DNA of 64,000 nt from Streptomyces luteogriseus (GTDB lineage Bacteria; Actinomycetota; Actinomycetes; Streptomycetales; Streptomycetaceae). Shown one piece after another: positions 46,193 through 55,708 of this stretch (the stretch's first letter is position 1; every line of letters begins with the position of its first letter). The stretch is from NCBI RefSeq assembly GCF_014205055.1, contig NZ_JACHMS010000001.1, forward strand, positions 2,852,001 through 2,916,000, in the 5' to 3' direction. A program made the position numbers and the translations under genes. Below the pieces are notes generated by a model. That model saw only the letters and a program-made list of their open reading frames with translations, was not told where the DNA came from and did no database searches.

Positions 46193-47329
46193 CTACGGGG
46201 CGCTGACGACCCCCTTGGCCTCGCCGGAGGCGCCGCCCTTCGTCGCGCTCTTCGGGATCGGCTTGTCCTGCTCCAGTGCCTTCCAGATCTGGTCGGCCTT
46301 CTTCTCCTGGAGGAGGACGCGGTTGGGGTCGGCCGGGTCGTAGGCCACCGGCATCGTGATCATGTGCATGTTGGACGGGCTGATGCCCTTGAGTCCGTTC
46401 GCGAAGGACGCGAGCTTGTTGACCGAGCCGAGGTCGGAGTCGGCCGTCACCGTCCTGGTCGCGGTTTCCGCGAGGTCGAGCAGCTTCTTCGGATTCGAGA
46501 AGACGCCGACGTCCTTGATCTGGTTGACCAGGGCCTTGATGAAGGCCTGCTGGAGCTGGATGCGGCCCAGGTCGGAGCCGTCGCCGACGCCGTGTCTGGT
46601 GCGGACCAGGCCGAGGGCCTGCTTGCCGTCGAGCGTGTGGGTGCCGGCCTTCAGCTTCAGATGGCTGTCGGGGTCGTCGATGTTCTTGGTCGTGGTGATC
46701 TCGACGCCGCCGAGGTCGTCGATGAGCTTCTGGAAGCCGGCGAAGTCGACCTCGAGGTAGTGGTCCATGCGCAGGTCGGTGATCGACTCGACGGTCTTCA
46801 CGGCGCAGGCGGCCCCACCGGTGGAGTACGCGGAGTTGAACATCACGCTGCGGGCGGCGGGGTGCTCGTCGCCCTTGGTGTCCGTGCACGAGGGGCGGTC
46901 GATGAGGGTGTCGCGCGGGATGGAGACCACGCTGGCCTTCTTGTGGCCCTTGTAGACGTGCACGATCATCGCCGTGTCGGAGCGGGCGCTGCCGTCGTCG
47001 GTGCCGCCGCCGAGCTTCTTGTTGCCGCCGGCGCGGGTGTCCGAGCCGAGGACCAGGATGTTCTCGGAGCCGTTGTCGGCCTTCTTGGGCCGGTCCGTGC
47101 CGAGGGCCTGGTCGATGTCGACGCTCTTGAGGTTGCCGTTGAGCTTGAAGTACAGGTACCCGGCCCCGGTGCCGCCCAGCACGACGATGCCCGCGGCCGT
47201 CCAGGCCGCGATCATCAAGCCCTTGCGTCGCTGCTGGGGCTTGCGGCGCTTGCCCTTGCCGCGGTGACGCGCTCCGTTGGTGCCGGTATTGCCCGGTATA
47301 CCCGGATCCGGCGTGCTCTCGGCAGACAT
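46193..47329 (-). CDS. LytR-CpsA-Psr family cell-wall glycopolymer ligase
   Basis: 378 residues; ATG at 47329 with GAGGAG 3–4 bases upstream. A basic cytoplasmic N-terminus (~1–37, RGKGKRRKPQQRRK) precedes one transmembrane helix (~38–60) and an extracytoplasmic LCP domain (~85–330). LCP motifs include ILVLGSDTRAG near 91, DTAMIVHV near 124, VSIPRDTLID near 139 and RTRHGVGDGSDLGRIQLQQ near 238, whose Arg/Asp contact the polyprenyl pyrophosphate. These enzymes transfer wall glycopolymers from undecaprenyl carriers to peptidoglycan, which fits the wecA-like transferase nearby. Single-gene unit between rpmE and the protease. Confidence 0.93.
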   Translation of the reverse strand: MSAESTPDPGIPGNTGTNGARHRGKGKRRKPQQRRKGLMIAAWTAAGIVVLGGTGAGYLYFKLNGNLKSVDIDQALGTDRPKKADNGSENILVLGSDTRAGGNKKLGGGTDDGSARSDTAMIVHVYKGHKKASVVSIPRDTLIDRPSCTDTKGDEHPAARSVMFNSAYSTGGAACAVKTVESITDLRMDHYLEVDFAGFQKLIDDLGGVEITTTKNIDDPDSHLKLKAGTHTLDGKQALGLVRTRHGVGDGSDLGRIQLQQAFIKALVNQIKDVGVFSNPKKLLDLAETATRTVTADSDLGSVNKLASFANGLKGISPSNMHMITMPVAYDPADPNRVLLQEKKADQIWKALEQDKPIPKSATKGGASGEAKGVVSAP

Positions 47330-47459
47330 GTACTCCTCAGCTCTTCTACGGTCGGTTACCCCCTGCGGTCAGTGCCAGGCGTGGCCGAGAAAGGCCCTTC
47401 CTCGCACTATCGTCGCCCCACCTGGTCAGACGGAGAAACTCGGGAAAGGGTTGCACAAC

Positions 47460-47496
47460 GGACTGTGCCCACCGCGTGCGGCGGTGGGCACAGTCC
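47460..47496 (-). terminator. Hairpin terminator after the secreted protease gene
   Basis: A perfect 16-bp inverted repeat (47460–47475 with 47481–47496) around a 5-base loop, 41 bases past the protease stop at 47537. Confidence 0.8.
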
Positions 47497-47536
47497 GTGT
47501 TCGTCACAGCGGGGTGAGCCTCGCTCACCTGCAATT

Positions 47537-49324
47537 TCAGCCGAAGATGTCGTACTGCTTGAAATCGGTGCCGACGGACTTCCGTGTGGCAAAGATCTCG
47601 CTGGTCCCCTTGCCGGTGCCCGCGTACAGGTAGAGCGTGCCCCCGGGGGTGCGGGCCAGGAAGTCGGCCTTGCCGTCGCCGGTGACGTCGCCGGGCGCGT
47701 CGAAGGCGTTGTAGCCGTCCCACGTGCGCACCTTGACCCGGGCCGAGAAGGCGCCCGAGCCGGCCTTGCCGGTGCCCTTGTAGAGGTAGATGGCACTGCC
47801 GGACTTGCTGCGGGCGATCAGGTCGGTCTTGCCGTCCCCGGTGAAGTCGCCCTTGCCGCGCACGGAGTTGTACTGGTTCCAGCCGGAGCCGACCTTCACA
47901 CGGGACGCGAAGGTGCCGTTGCCCTTGCCCGGGTAGATCCACATGACGCCCGCGGAGTCGACCGAGAGCAGGTCGGGCAGGTAGTCGCCGGTGACGTCAC
48001 CGGGGGCGACGATCCGGGTGCGGGTCTTCCAGTTGTCGGCGATCTGCTTGGTGGTGCCCGTACGGCCGGAGGCCCAGAAGACGTCGCCGTCGCTGCTGCG
48101 CCGGTGGACGAGGTCCTGGTAGCCGTCACGGTCGAGGTCCGTCTGCAGGACGACGTTCACGCCGTTCCAGTTGCCCCAGGACTCGCGGGCGGCGAAGGAC
48201 GTGCCGTTGGAGTTCTTGGAGTAGCCGGTCTTGGTGGAGGCGTTGCGCACCCACAGGTCGGCCTTGCTGTCGCCGCTGAGGTTGGCGTCGTCGACGCGCG
48301 GGTAGGCGGCGCCGACGTACGTGCTGACCTTGCTGAAGACGCTGTAGGCGCCCTTGGCGACGCAGTCGGTGACGCCCCAGGACACGACGCCGACGATCCG
48401 GTTGCCGACCACCAGGGGGCCACCGGAGTCGCCGTTGCAGGCGGAGACGGTGTCGGCGTCGCTGCCGGTGGCGGGCTTGCCCGCGCAGACCATGTGGCCC
48501 TTGACGAAGTCCCTGCCGTACGCGCCAAAGCAGGTCGTGTCGGACTGCATGGGCAGCGTGGCGGTCTTCAGCGTCTCGGAGATGTCGTCGCTGGTGGAGC
48601 TGGTGCGGCCCCAGCCGTAGACCTTGGCGTTGGTGCCCGCCTTGTACGACGCGGTGTCACCGGACGTCGTCATCCGGATGGGCGTGGCCTTGACCGGTGT
48701 GTCGAGCGTCAGTACCGCGATGTCGTTGTCGATGGTCGTCGCGTTGTACAACGGGTGGTTCCACTGCCTCAGGACTGCCGTGGCGGTACCGCCGTGCAGG
48801 TCGGTGCCGTTGTCCGAGGGCAGCCTGGAGGTGCCGGTGACGACGGCGCCGTGGGCCCCCCAGTTGTAGCCCTTGACGCAGTGCGCGGCGGTGAGGATCT
48901 TCGTCGGCGCGATGACCGCGCCGCCGCAGAAGAACCCGATGTCGTCACGAGTGCTGGAGGTGCCCCGGTTGTCGGAGTAGAGGAGCTGCGCCATCCACGG
49001 GGCCGTACTGATGGTGGTCTCGTTGCCGCCGATGACCTTCGGGTCGATGCGGCCGGCGACGGTGCCCGCGGTGAGCGCGGCCTTGCCCGTCTTGCCGGCG
49101 ACGTCGTCACCGGCCATGGCGCCCGCGACGCGCTTCTGCAGCTCGGCGGGCGACGGCGAGGCGGTGGCGGGCCTGACCATCGGCTCGGGCAGCGGGGTGG
49201 TCGCCCCGGCGGACGTCGTCAGCAGCGCGCCGGCCACGGCGGCGGCGACACCCGCCGCGGCGACGGGAAGTGCGATGCGTATTCGGCGTCTGTGCCGACC
49301 GCCCCCGGGCATGGCTGTACCCAC
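47537..49324 (-). CDS. Secreted trypsin-like serine protease with C-terminal FG-GAP/VCBS repeats
   Basis: 595 residues; GTG at 49324 after GAGGGGGG. Signal peptide: basic RHRRRIRI, hydrophobic ~20–40, cleavage near SAGA-TT. A propeptide (~45–100) leads to an S1 peptidase domain starting IIGGNE-like VIGGNETTISTAPW near 97. The catalytic triad is visible: His in TAAHCV near 147, Asp in DNDIAVLTL near 203, Ser in GDSGGPLV near 299. Residues ~350–595 carry VCBS/FG-GAP repeats (NLSGDSKADLWVRN, DLDRDGYQDLVHR, DVTGDYLPDLLSV, DFTGDGKTDLIAR, DVTGDGKADFLAR), which form a calcium-binding β-propeller probably used in substrate or wall binding. Extracellular. It interrupts the LCP–rho adjacency that I recall in S. 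coelicolor, so it may be an insertion; it has its own terminator. Confidence 0.95.
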   Translation of the reverse strand: MGTAMPGGGRHRRRIRIALPVAAAGVAAAVAGALLTTSAGATTPLPEPMVRPATASPSPAELQKRVAGAMAGDDVAGKTGKAALTAGTVAGRIDPKVIGGNETTISTAPWMAQLLYSDNRGTSSTRDDIGFFCGGAVIAPTKILTAAHCVKGYNWGAHGAVVTGTSRLPSDNGTDLHGGTATAVLRQWNHPLYNATTIDNDIAVLTLDTPVKATPIRMTTSGDTASYKAGTNAKVYGWGRTSSTSDDISETLKTATLPMQSDTTCFGAYGRDFVKGHMVCAGKPATGSDADTVSACNGDSGGPLVVGNRIVGVVSWGVTDCVAKGAYSVFSKVSTYVGAAYPRVDDANLSGDSKADLWVRNASTKTGYSKNSNGTSFAARESWGNWNGVNVVLQTDLDRDGYQDLVHRRSSDGDVFWASGRTGTTKQIADNWKTRTRIVAPGDVTGDYLPDLLSVDSAGVMWIYPGKGNGTFASRVKVGSGWNQYNSVRGKGDFTGDGKTDLIARSKSGSAIYLYKGTGKAGSGAFSARVKVRTWDGYNAFDAPGDVTGDGKADFLARTPGGTLYLYAGTGKGTSEIFATRKSVGTDFKQYDIFG

Positions 49325-49388
49325 GAATGTCCCCCCTCGGGATCACAAGTTCGAAGAGAGCGTGATCCTACCCGCACACGAACACCAC

Positions 49389-49422
49389 AGAGGGCCGCCC
49401 CCAGTTCGGGGGACGGCCCTCT
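49389..49422 (-). terminator. Hairpin terminator after rho
   Basis: Inverted repeat AGAGGGCCG (49389–49397) with CGGCCCTCT (49414–49422), extended by C-run/G-run pairing around an AGTT loop, 29 bases past the rho stop. Confidence 0.85.
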
Positions 49423-49450
49423 TGTGCGGTCGTTACTCGGCAGACCTGCC

Positions 49451-51511
49451 TCAGTCGCCGTTGCCCGGCGTCGGGGTGGTCTTCTGGATCTGCATGAGGA
49501 ACTCGGCGTTCGACTTCGTCTGCTTCATCTTGTCGAGAAGCAGCTCGACCGCCTGCTGCTGGTCGAGGGCGTGCAGCACCCGGCGCAGCTTCCAGACGAT
49601 GGCGAGCTCGTCGGGAGCGAGCAGGATCTCTTCCTTGCGGGTGCCGGACGCGTCGACGTCCACCGCCGGGAAGATGCGCTTGTCGGCGAGCTTCCGGTCG
49701 AGCTTGAGCTCGGCGTTGCCGGTGCCCTTGAACTCCTCGAAGATGACCTCGTCCATGCGGGACCCGGTGTCCACCAGGGCGGTGGCGAGGATCGTCAGCG
49801 AGCCGCCGTCCTCGATGTTGCGGGCCGCACCGAAGAAGCGCTTCGGCGGGTACAGCGCCGTCGAGTCGACACCACCGGACAGGATGCGGCCGGAGGCCGG
49901 GGCGGCGAGGTTGTACGCACGTCCCAGACGGGTGATCGAGTCGAGCAGCACGACCACGTCGTGGCCCAGCTCCACCAGACGCTTGGCGCGCTCGATGGCC
50001 AGCTCGGCGACCGTGGTGTGGTCCTCGGCCGGGCGGTCGAAGGTCGAGGAGATGACCTCGCCCTTCACCGACCGCTGCATGTCGGTGACCTCTTCCGGAC
50101 GCTCGTCGACGAGGACGACCATCAGGTGGCACTCGGGGTTGTTGTGGGTGATCGCGTTGGCGATCGCCTGCATGATCATGGTCTTGCCGGTCTTCGGCGG
50201 GGCCACGATCAGACCACGCTGGCCCTTACCGATCGGCGCGACGAGGTCGATGATGCGGGTGGTGAGGACGCCCGGGTCCGTCTCCAGACGGAGCCGGTCC
50301 TGCGGGTACAGCGGCGTCAGCTTGTTGAACTCCGGCCGCCCGCGCCCCGATTCGGGCGCCATGCCGTTGACGGAGTCCAGACGCACCAGCGCGTTGAACT
50401 TCTCGCGCCGCTCGCCGTCCTTGGGCTGACGCACGGCACCGGTGACGTGGTCGCCCTTGCGCAGGCCGTTCTTGCGGACCTGGGCGAGGGAGACGTACAC
50501 GTCGTTCGGGCCGGGCAGGTAGCCCGACGTGCGGATGAACGCGTAGTTGTCGAGGATGTCCAGGATGCCCGCGACGGGGATCAGGACGTCGTCCTCGTTG
50601 ATCTGCGGCTCGGAGGCGATGTCGTCGCGGCCGCGACGGCCCCGGCGGTCGCGGTAGCGCCCGCGACGGCCACGACGCCCGCCCTCGAAGTCGTCGTCGT
50701 CCTGTTGCTGCTGCTGGCCGCGGTCCGGCCTGCCGCCGCCGCCCTGGCCCTGCTGCTGGCCGCGCTGGCCGCCCTGCTGGTCGTCGCCCTTGCCGCCACG
50801 GCGGTCACGGTCGCGGTCCCGGTCACGGTCCCGGCCGCGGTCACGGTCACGGCGGTCGCGACGACGGCCCTCGCCGCCGTCACCGGCGTCGGACTTGGCC
50901 TCGTTGTTGCCCTGGGACTGCTGCTGCGACTGAGCGGGCGCCTCGGCCTTGGTGTCGTTCTTCGCCTCGGCGACGATGGTCTCCGCGGCAGCGGAGGCCG
51001 GGGCTCCGGCTTCTGCGGTGGCCCGGCGACGACGGCGCTCGGGCGCGTCGTCCCCCCCGTCGCGGGAGGGGCCGCCGGCCGGCTGGCCGGGGATCTCGAT
51101 CTGCTGCTGGGCCACGGCCTTGTCGGCCTTGTCCGCGGGGGCCTGGGAGGCCTCCTTCGCGTCCGCCTTCTTGTCCGCCTTCTCGGCGTTGTCGCCCGTA
51201 CGGGTGCGCGAGGTGGCGCGGCGCTTGGGCTTGGTCTCGGCGGGCGCGTCGGCCTTCGCGGCCGGAGCGGCGCCGCCGGACGCCTGTGCCTCCTTGATGA
51301 CCTCGATCAGCTGGCTCTTGCGCATACGCGCGGTGCCCCTGATGCCGAGGCCGGATGCGACCTGCTGCAGCTCGGCCAGCACCATGCCCTCGAGGCCGGT
51401 ACCGCGGCGCCGCCGGGAGCCGGCACCGGTGGCAGGCGCGGAGGCGTCCGTGGAGGGCGCGGCAGCGGTCTCCTCGACACGTGCGCCCATCAGATCGGTG
51501 GTGTCGCTCAC
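49451..51511 (-). CDS. rho: Transcription termination factor Rho (long actinobacterial form)
   Basis: 686 residues from a GTG at 51511 with GGAAGGA upstream; E. coli Rho is 419. The Rho N-terminal helical domain (~40–75) is followed by a ~230-residue Ala/Lys/Glu-rich and then Arg/Asp/Gly/Gln-rich insert ([14 protein letters not shown] runs near 220–240 and [18 protein letters not shown] near 285–300), the RNA-binding cold-shock-like domain (~305–380), and the hexameric ATPase: Walker A APPKTGKT near 450, Walker [12 protein letters not shown] near 525. The disordered insert is typical of high-GC Gram-positives and broadens RNA loading. Ends at a clear hairpin; lies downstream of thrB. Confidence 0.97.
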   Translation of the reverse strand: MSDTTDLMGARVEETAAAPSTDASAPATGAGSRRRRGTGLEGMVLAELQQVASGLGIRGTARMRKSQLIEVIKEAQASGGAAPAAKADAPAETKPKRRATSRTRTGDNAEKADKKADAKEASQAPADKADKAVAQQQIEIPGQPAGGPSRDGGDDAPERRRRRATAEAGAPASAAAETIVAEAKNDTKAEAPAQSQQQSQGNNEAKSDAGDGGEGRRRDRRDRDRGRDRDRDRDRDRRGGKGDDQQGGQRGQQQGQGGGGRPDRGQQQQQDDDDFEGGRRGRRGRYRDRRGRRGRDDIASEPQINEDDVLIPVAGILDILDNYAFIRTSGYLPGPNDVYVSLAQVRKNGLRKGDHVTGAVRQPKDGERREKFNALVRLDSVNGMAPESGRGRPEFNKLTPLYPQDRLRLETDPGVLTTRIIDLVAPIGKGQRGLIVAPPKTGKTMIMQAIANAITHNNPECHLMVVLVDERPEEVTDMQRSVKGEVISSTFDRPAEDHTTVAELAIERAKRLVELGHDVVVLLDSITRLGRAYNLAAPASGRILSGGVDSTALYPPKRFFGAARNIEDGGSLTILATALVDTGSRMDEVIFEEFKGTGNAELKLDRKLADKRIFPAVDVDASGTRKEEILLAPDELAIVWKLRRVLHALDQQQAVELLLDKMKQTKSNAEFLMQIQKTTPTPGNGD

Positions 51512-51913
51512 GAAGGGTCCTTCCCTGGAGCGGACGTCGGCCTGTCTGGCTCGGCGACCGGTTGTGCTGTCCGACTTCGGTCCGTGTGGTGTGAACCGTG
51601 CCGGGGCGGTGGTCCGCCTGAACGGCGGAGGAATCTGGTGATGGCGCTTCCTTGAGTCGTGGCACCCAGTGTCAGTGTCACGCGGCGTGGTCGCACCGGT
51701 TCCGGAGCATGCCCTGCGCCCCGCTCAGTGCCCTTGTACGGCGTACGGTCCGACGTACGGAACACAGTGCGGCTTGGGGGGCTCCCGGAAGAATGTCTGT
51801 CCCGGACGGGGACACAAGGCACCTCGCCATGGTGGGGCCGGGTGCAGACTTGAGGTTAACACTACCGGATCCAACAAACATTCCCCCTCTCGAAATCCGG
51901 TAATCGCGCCGTT
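51512..51913. other. rho leader / thrB–rho intergenic region
   Basis: 402 bases between the thrB stop and the rho start. Minus-strand rho must be transcribed from here; repeated TACGG/GTACGG elements occur at about 51735–51762 and AT-rich sequence at ~51850–51900, either of which may belong to the promoter or leader. No ORF with a ribosome site. Whether thrB reads through into rho cannot be told. Confidence 0.5.
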
Positions 51914-52843
51914 TCAGATGTCACCGGAGGCCGCGAGCGGCAGCACGCTCGCGCCCCGCTGATCGAGGCTCAGCCGGTTCGCGGCCCAGTCCACGCCCGC
52001 CAGGGCCTCGACCTTGTCGGCGGTCTCCGCGTCGGCCAGGGCCATGACCGTGGGTCCGGCCCCGGAGATGACCGCGGGGATGCCGTCGCCCCGCAGCCGC
52101 TCCACCAGTGCCGTGCTCTCGGGCATGGCCGGTGCGCGGTACTCCTGGTGCAGACGGTCCTCGGTGGCGGGCAGCAGCAGTTCGGGGCGGCGCGTCATGG
52201 CTTCGACGAGCAGGGCGGCCCGGCCCGCATTGGTGGCTGCGTCGACGTGCGGAACGGTGCGCGGGAGCAGGCCGCGCGCCGTCTCGGTCAGGACCGGCTT
52301 TCCGGGGACGAAAACCACCGGAACGATGGAATCGGCGGGGTCCATCCTGATCGCGCGGGCGGCGCCGCCCTCCATCCACGACAGCGTGAAGCCGCCGAGC
52401 AGGCAGGCCGCGACGTTGTCGGGGTGGCCCTCGATCTCGGTGGCGAGTTCCAGCAGCGCCGTGTCGTCGAGCTTGGCGTCGGCCCCTATGGTCACGGCGC
52501 GGGCGGCGACGATCCCGGCGCAGATGGCGGCCGAGGAGGAGCCGAGGCCCCGGCCGTGCGGAATGCGGTTGGCGCAGACGATCTCCAGACCGCGAGGCTG
52601 TCCGCCCAGCAGGTCGAAGGCGGTGCGCAGGGAACGCACGAGAAGGTGTTGCTCGTCGCGCGGGAGCGTCTCGCTTCCCTCACCCGCGATGTCGATGTGC
52701 AGCCCGGAGTCGGCCACCCGGACGACCACGTCGTCGTACAAGCCCAGCGCGAGGCCGAGGGCGTCGAAGCCCGGGCCGAGGTTGGCGCTGGTGGCGGGGA
52801 CGCGCACCCGGACGGCGGCGGCGCGGAACGCTGGACCGGCCAT
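51914..52843 (-). CDS. thrB: Homoserine kinase
   Basis: 309 residues from an ATG at 52843 preceded by AAGGAGAG; the frame is open further upstream but that part lacks similarity. GHMP kinase that phosphorylates L-homoserine on its hydroxyl using ATP. Motifs: VRVPATSANLGPGFDALGLAL near 13–32, the glycine/serine-rich ATP loop IPHGRGLGSSSAAICAG near 105, and ISGAGPTVMAL near 267. Last of the hom–thrC–thrB threonine set; separated from thrC by 342 bases with a terminator-like double hairpin, so it may have its own promoter. Confidence 0.96.
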   Translation of the reverse strand: MAGPAFRAAAVRVRVPATSANLGPGFDALGLALGLYDDVVVRVADSGLHIDIAGEGSETLPRDEQHLLVRSLRTAFDLLGGQPRGLEIVCANRIPHGRGLGSSSAAICAGIVAARAVTIGADAKLDDTALLELATEIEGHPDNVAACLLGGFTLSWMEGGAARAIRMDPADSIVPVVFVPGKPVLTETARGLLPRTVPHVDAATNAGRAALLVEAMTRRPELLLPATEDRLHQEYRAPAMPESTALVERLRGDGIPAVISGAGPTVMALADAETADKVEALAGVDWAANRLSLDQRGASVLPLAASGDI

Positions 52844-53136
52844 CGCTCGATGACTCTCCTTGAGCTGCGGTGATTGTCGAATGACGTTCAGTGGACATTC
52901 GATGGCGTACGAGAACCCCGGGGGCCGCTGCCGACCGCGATGGCCGGCCGCTGTCCCGGCCGTGGAGACGGCGCGGCACCGCGCTCCGTGCGGAGGCATA
53001 TGCGGCGGGCGGGTTCAGTACAGCCTATCGAAGGAAGGTTCTGTGGCGACATAGGGCGCACAGGAGGCGCACGATGCGTGTCGTAAGCCCCCTGTGCACC
53101 CCCCGTGGGAATCGCCCCCGGGCGCGCGCCGTCCTA

Positions 53137-53174
53137 CGCCGGACCGTGTCCGGCGCTGCACCGGCGCCCGGTGC
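53137..53174 (-). terminator. Tandem hairpins after thrC
   Basis: Two short inverted repeats: GCACCGG–CGC–CCGGTGC (53158–53174) and CGCCGGAC–CGT–GTCCGGCG (53137–53155), starting 12 bases past the thrC stop. They would end or attenuate the hom–thrC transcript before thrB. The rest of the thrC–thrB gap (52844–53136) shows no gene; it should hold a thrB promoter. Confidence 0.55.
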
Positions 53175-53185
53175 GTCGCCGCAGG

Positions 53186-54244
53186 TCAGACCAGGCCGAG
53201 GCGCTCCGCGGCGGCCGCCGCGTCGACGGGTACGGTCACCGGCTGCGGGGCGCCGGCGACGGCCCAGTCGGGGTCCTTCAGCCCGTTGCCGGTGACGGTG
53301 CACACGATCCGCTGCCCCGGGTCGACCTTGCCCTGCTCGGCGGCCTTCAGCAGACCGGCGACGGACGCGGCGGACGCCGGTTCGACGAAGACGCCCTCCT
53401 GCGAGGCCAACAGCCGGTAGGCGCGCAGGATCTCACGGTCCGTCACCTCGTCGATGGAGCCGCCCGACTCGTCCCGCGCGGCGAGCGCGTACTGCCAGGA
53501 GGCCGGATTGCCGATGCGGATGGCCGTGGCGATGGTCGAGGGGTCCTTGACGACCTCGCCGCGCACGATAGGGGCGCTGCCGGAGGCTTGGAAGCCCCAC
53601 ATCCGCGGCTTCCGGGTCGCCACGCCGTCGGCGGCGTACTCCGTGTAGCCCTTCCAATAGGCCGTGATGTTGCCCGCGTTGCCGACCGGCAGGACGTGGA
53701 TGTCGGGCGCGTCGCCGAGCATGTCCACGATCTCGAACGCCGCCGTCTTCTGACCCTCGATACGTACCGGGTTGACCGAATTGACCAGCGAGACGGGGTA
53801 GTTGTCGCTCAGGCCGCGGGCGAGTGTGAGGCAGTCGTCGAAGTTGCCGTCGACCTGGAGGATCTTCGCGCCGTGCACGAGGGCCTGGCCCATCTTGCCG
53901 AGCGCGATCTTGCCCTGCGGCACGAGCACGGCGCAGACCATCCCGGCCCGCACGGCGTACGCGGCGGCGGAGGCCGACGTGTTGCCGGTGGAGGCGCAGA
54001 TGACGGCCTGCGCGCCCTCCTCCTTGGCCCGGGTGATGGCCATGGTCATGCCGCGGTCCTTGAAGGACCCGGTCGGATTCGCGCCCTCGACCTTGAGGTG
54101 GACCTCGCAGCCCGTGCGCTCGGAGAGCACCCGCGCGGGCACGAGGGGCGTACCGCCCTCGCGGAGCGTCACGACCGGCGTGCTGTCGGAGACGGGCAGC
54201 CGGTCCCGGTACTCCTCGATGATTCCGCGCCACTGGTGGGTCAT
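53186..54244 (-). CDS. thrC: Threonine synthase
   Basis: 352 residues; ATG at 54244 with GGAGAG inside the 3' end of hom, only 6 bases after the hom stop, so the two are translationally linked. PLP fold-type II enzyme converting O-phosphohomoserine to threonine. PLP Lys in [14 protein letters not shown] near 61; the phosphate-binding VGNAGNIT near 184. Short (type II) actinobacterial form. Confidence 0.97.
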   Translation of the reverse strand: MTHQWRGIIEEYRDRLPVSDSTPVVTLREGGTPLVPARVLSERTGCEVHLKVEGANPTGSFKDRGMTMAITRAKEEGAQAVICASTGNTSASAAAYAVRAGMVCAVLVPQGKIALGKMGQALVHGAKILQVDGNFDDCLTLARGLSDNYPVSLVNSVNPVRIEGQKTAAFEIVDMLGDAPDIHVLPVGNAGNITAYWKGYTEYAADGVATRKPRMWGFQASGSAPIVRGEVVKDPSTIATAIRIGNPASWQYALAARDESGGSIDEVTDREILRAYRLLASQEGVFVEPASAASVAGLLKAAEQGKVDPGQRIVCTVTGNGLKDPDWAVAGAPQPVTVPVDAAAAAERLGLV

Positions 54245-54250
54245 TGCTGG

Positions 54251-55543
54251 TTACTCTCCTTCAACCCGCATGATGCTGGCGACACCACGCACGGTGTCGA
54301 GCTTGCGCAACGCCTCGACGGTCCCGGTGAGGGCCGCGTCGGACGCACGGTGCGTGACGACGACGAGGGAGGCCTCGCCGTCCTTCCCCGACTGGCGAAC
54401 CGTATCGATCGAGACTCCGTGCTCGGCGAAGACGGTCGCGACCTGGGCGAGAACACCCGGTTTGTCGGCCACGTCGAGGCTGATGTGGTACCGCGTGACG
54501 ACGTCGCCCATCGGGGACACCGGCAGCGCGGCATAGGCGGACTCGCCCGGTCCGGTCGCGCCGCTCAGCCGGTTGCGGCAGACGGCGACGAGATCGCCGA
54601 GCACGGCGGAGGCGGTCGGGGAACCGCCCGCTCCGGGCCCGTAGAACATGAGCTGCCCGGCGGCGTCGGACTCGACGAACACGGCGTTGTAGGCGCCGCG
54701 GACGGAGGCCAGCGGGTGGCTCAGCGGGATCATGGCCGGGTGCACGCGCGCGGTGACGGAGCCCCCGTCCTCGGCCCGCTCACAGATGGCGAGCAGTTTG
54801 ATGGTGCAGCCCATCTCCTTCGCGGAAGCGAAGTCGGCCGCGGTCACCTCGGTCATGCCCTCGCGGTAGACGTCGTCGAGGCGCACGCGTGTGTGGAACG
54901 CGATGCCGGCGAGGATCGCGGCCTTGGCGGCGGCGTCGAAGCCCTCGACGTCGGCGGTCGGGTCGGCCTCCGCGTACCCCAGGGCGGTGGCCTCGTCGAG
55001 GGCCTCCTGGTAGCCGGCGCCGGTGGAGTCCATCGCGTCGAGGATGAAGTTCGTCGTGCCGTTGACGATGCCCATCACCCGGTTGATCTTGTCGCCGGCG
55101 AGGGACTCGCGCAGCGGCCGGATCAGCGGGATGGCACCGGCGACGGCGGCCTCGTAGTAGAGGTCCTTGTCGTGCTGCTCGGCGACGGCGTGCAGGGCGG
55201 CACCGTCCTGGGCGAGCAGCGCCTTGTTGGCCGAGACGACGGAGGCGCCGTGCTCGAAGGCGGTGGTGATGAGGCCGCGCGCGGGCTCGATGCCGCCGAT
55301 GACCTCGATCACGACGTCGATGTCGCCGCGTTTGACGAGGGCGGTGGCGTCGGTGGTGACGAGCTCGGGGGCGATGCCCTCGCGCACCTTGTCGGGGCGC
55401 CGCACGGCCACACCCGCGAGTTCCACCGGGGCCCCGATCCGGGCCGTGAGGTCGTCGGCGTGCGTCGTCATGATGCGCGCCACCTCTGAGCCGACCACTC
55501 CACAGCCCAGCAGCGCCACCTTCAGCGGACGCGTACGCATCAT
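54251..55543 (-). CDS. hom: Homoserine dehydrogenase with ACT domain
   Basis: 430 residues; ATG at 55543 (a second ATG follows). Reduces aspartate semialdehyde to homoserine, the branch to threonine and methionine. NAD(P)-binding KVALLGCGVVGSEVA near 8; the homoserine DH signature GIVNGTTNFIL near 155 and the catalytic region EADPTADVEGFDAAAKAAIL near 190–209; C-terminal ACT domain from ~353 (YHISLDVADKPGVLAQVATVF), the usual site of threonine feedback inhibition. Heads the hom–thrC pair. Confidence 0.97.
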   Translation of the reverse strand: MMRTRPLKVALLGCGVVGSEVARIMTTHADDLTARIGAPVELAGVAVRRPDKVREGIAPELVTTDATALVKRGDIDVVIEVIGGIEPARGLITTAFEHGASVVSANKALLAQDGAALHAVAEQHDKDLYYEAAVAGAIPLIRPLRESLAGDKINRVMGIVNGTTNFILDAMDSTGAGYQEALDEATALGYAEADPTADVEGFDAAAKAAILAGIAFHTRVRLDDVYREGMTEVTAADFASAKEMGCTIKLLAICERAEDGGSVTARVHPAMIPLSHPLASVRGAYNAVFVESDAAGQLMFYGPGAGGSPTASAVLGDLVAVCRNRLSGATGPGESAYAALPVSPMGDVVTRYHISLDVADKPGVLAQVATVFAEHGVSIDTVRQSGKDGEASLVVVTHRASDAALTGTVEALRKLDTVRGVASIMRVEGE

Positions 55544-55708
55544 CCGACCTCGTTTCCTCTTTACCGTCTACGGTGGAACCAGTCTCACTCACCGGACGGG
55601 AGTTTCTGCCCCCGGTCCGGATCGTGAGACGTCTATTTCATTTTCACGGGGGCGGCAGACAGGAGATCTTCCGCCGCCCGCTTGCTTCGGCTTTCGGCCT
55701 TTTGTCGT

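Noticed and set aside
51659..51962. Small plus-strand ORFs in the rho leader
   Set aside because: Overlapping alternatives in three frames without ribosome sites or conserved features; more likely leader/promoter DNA.
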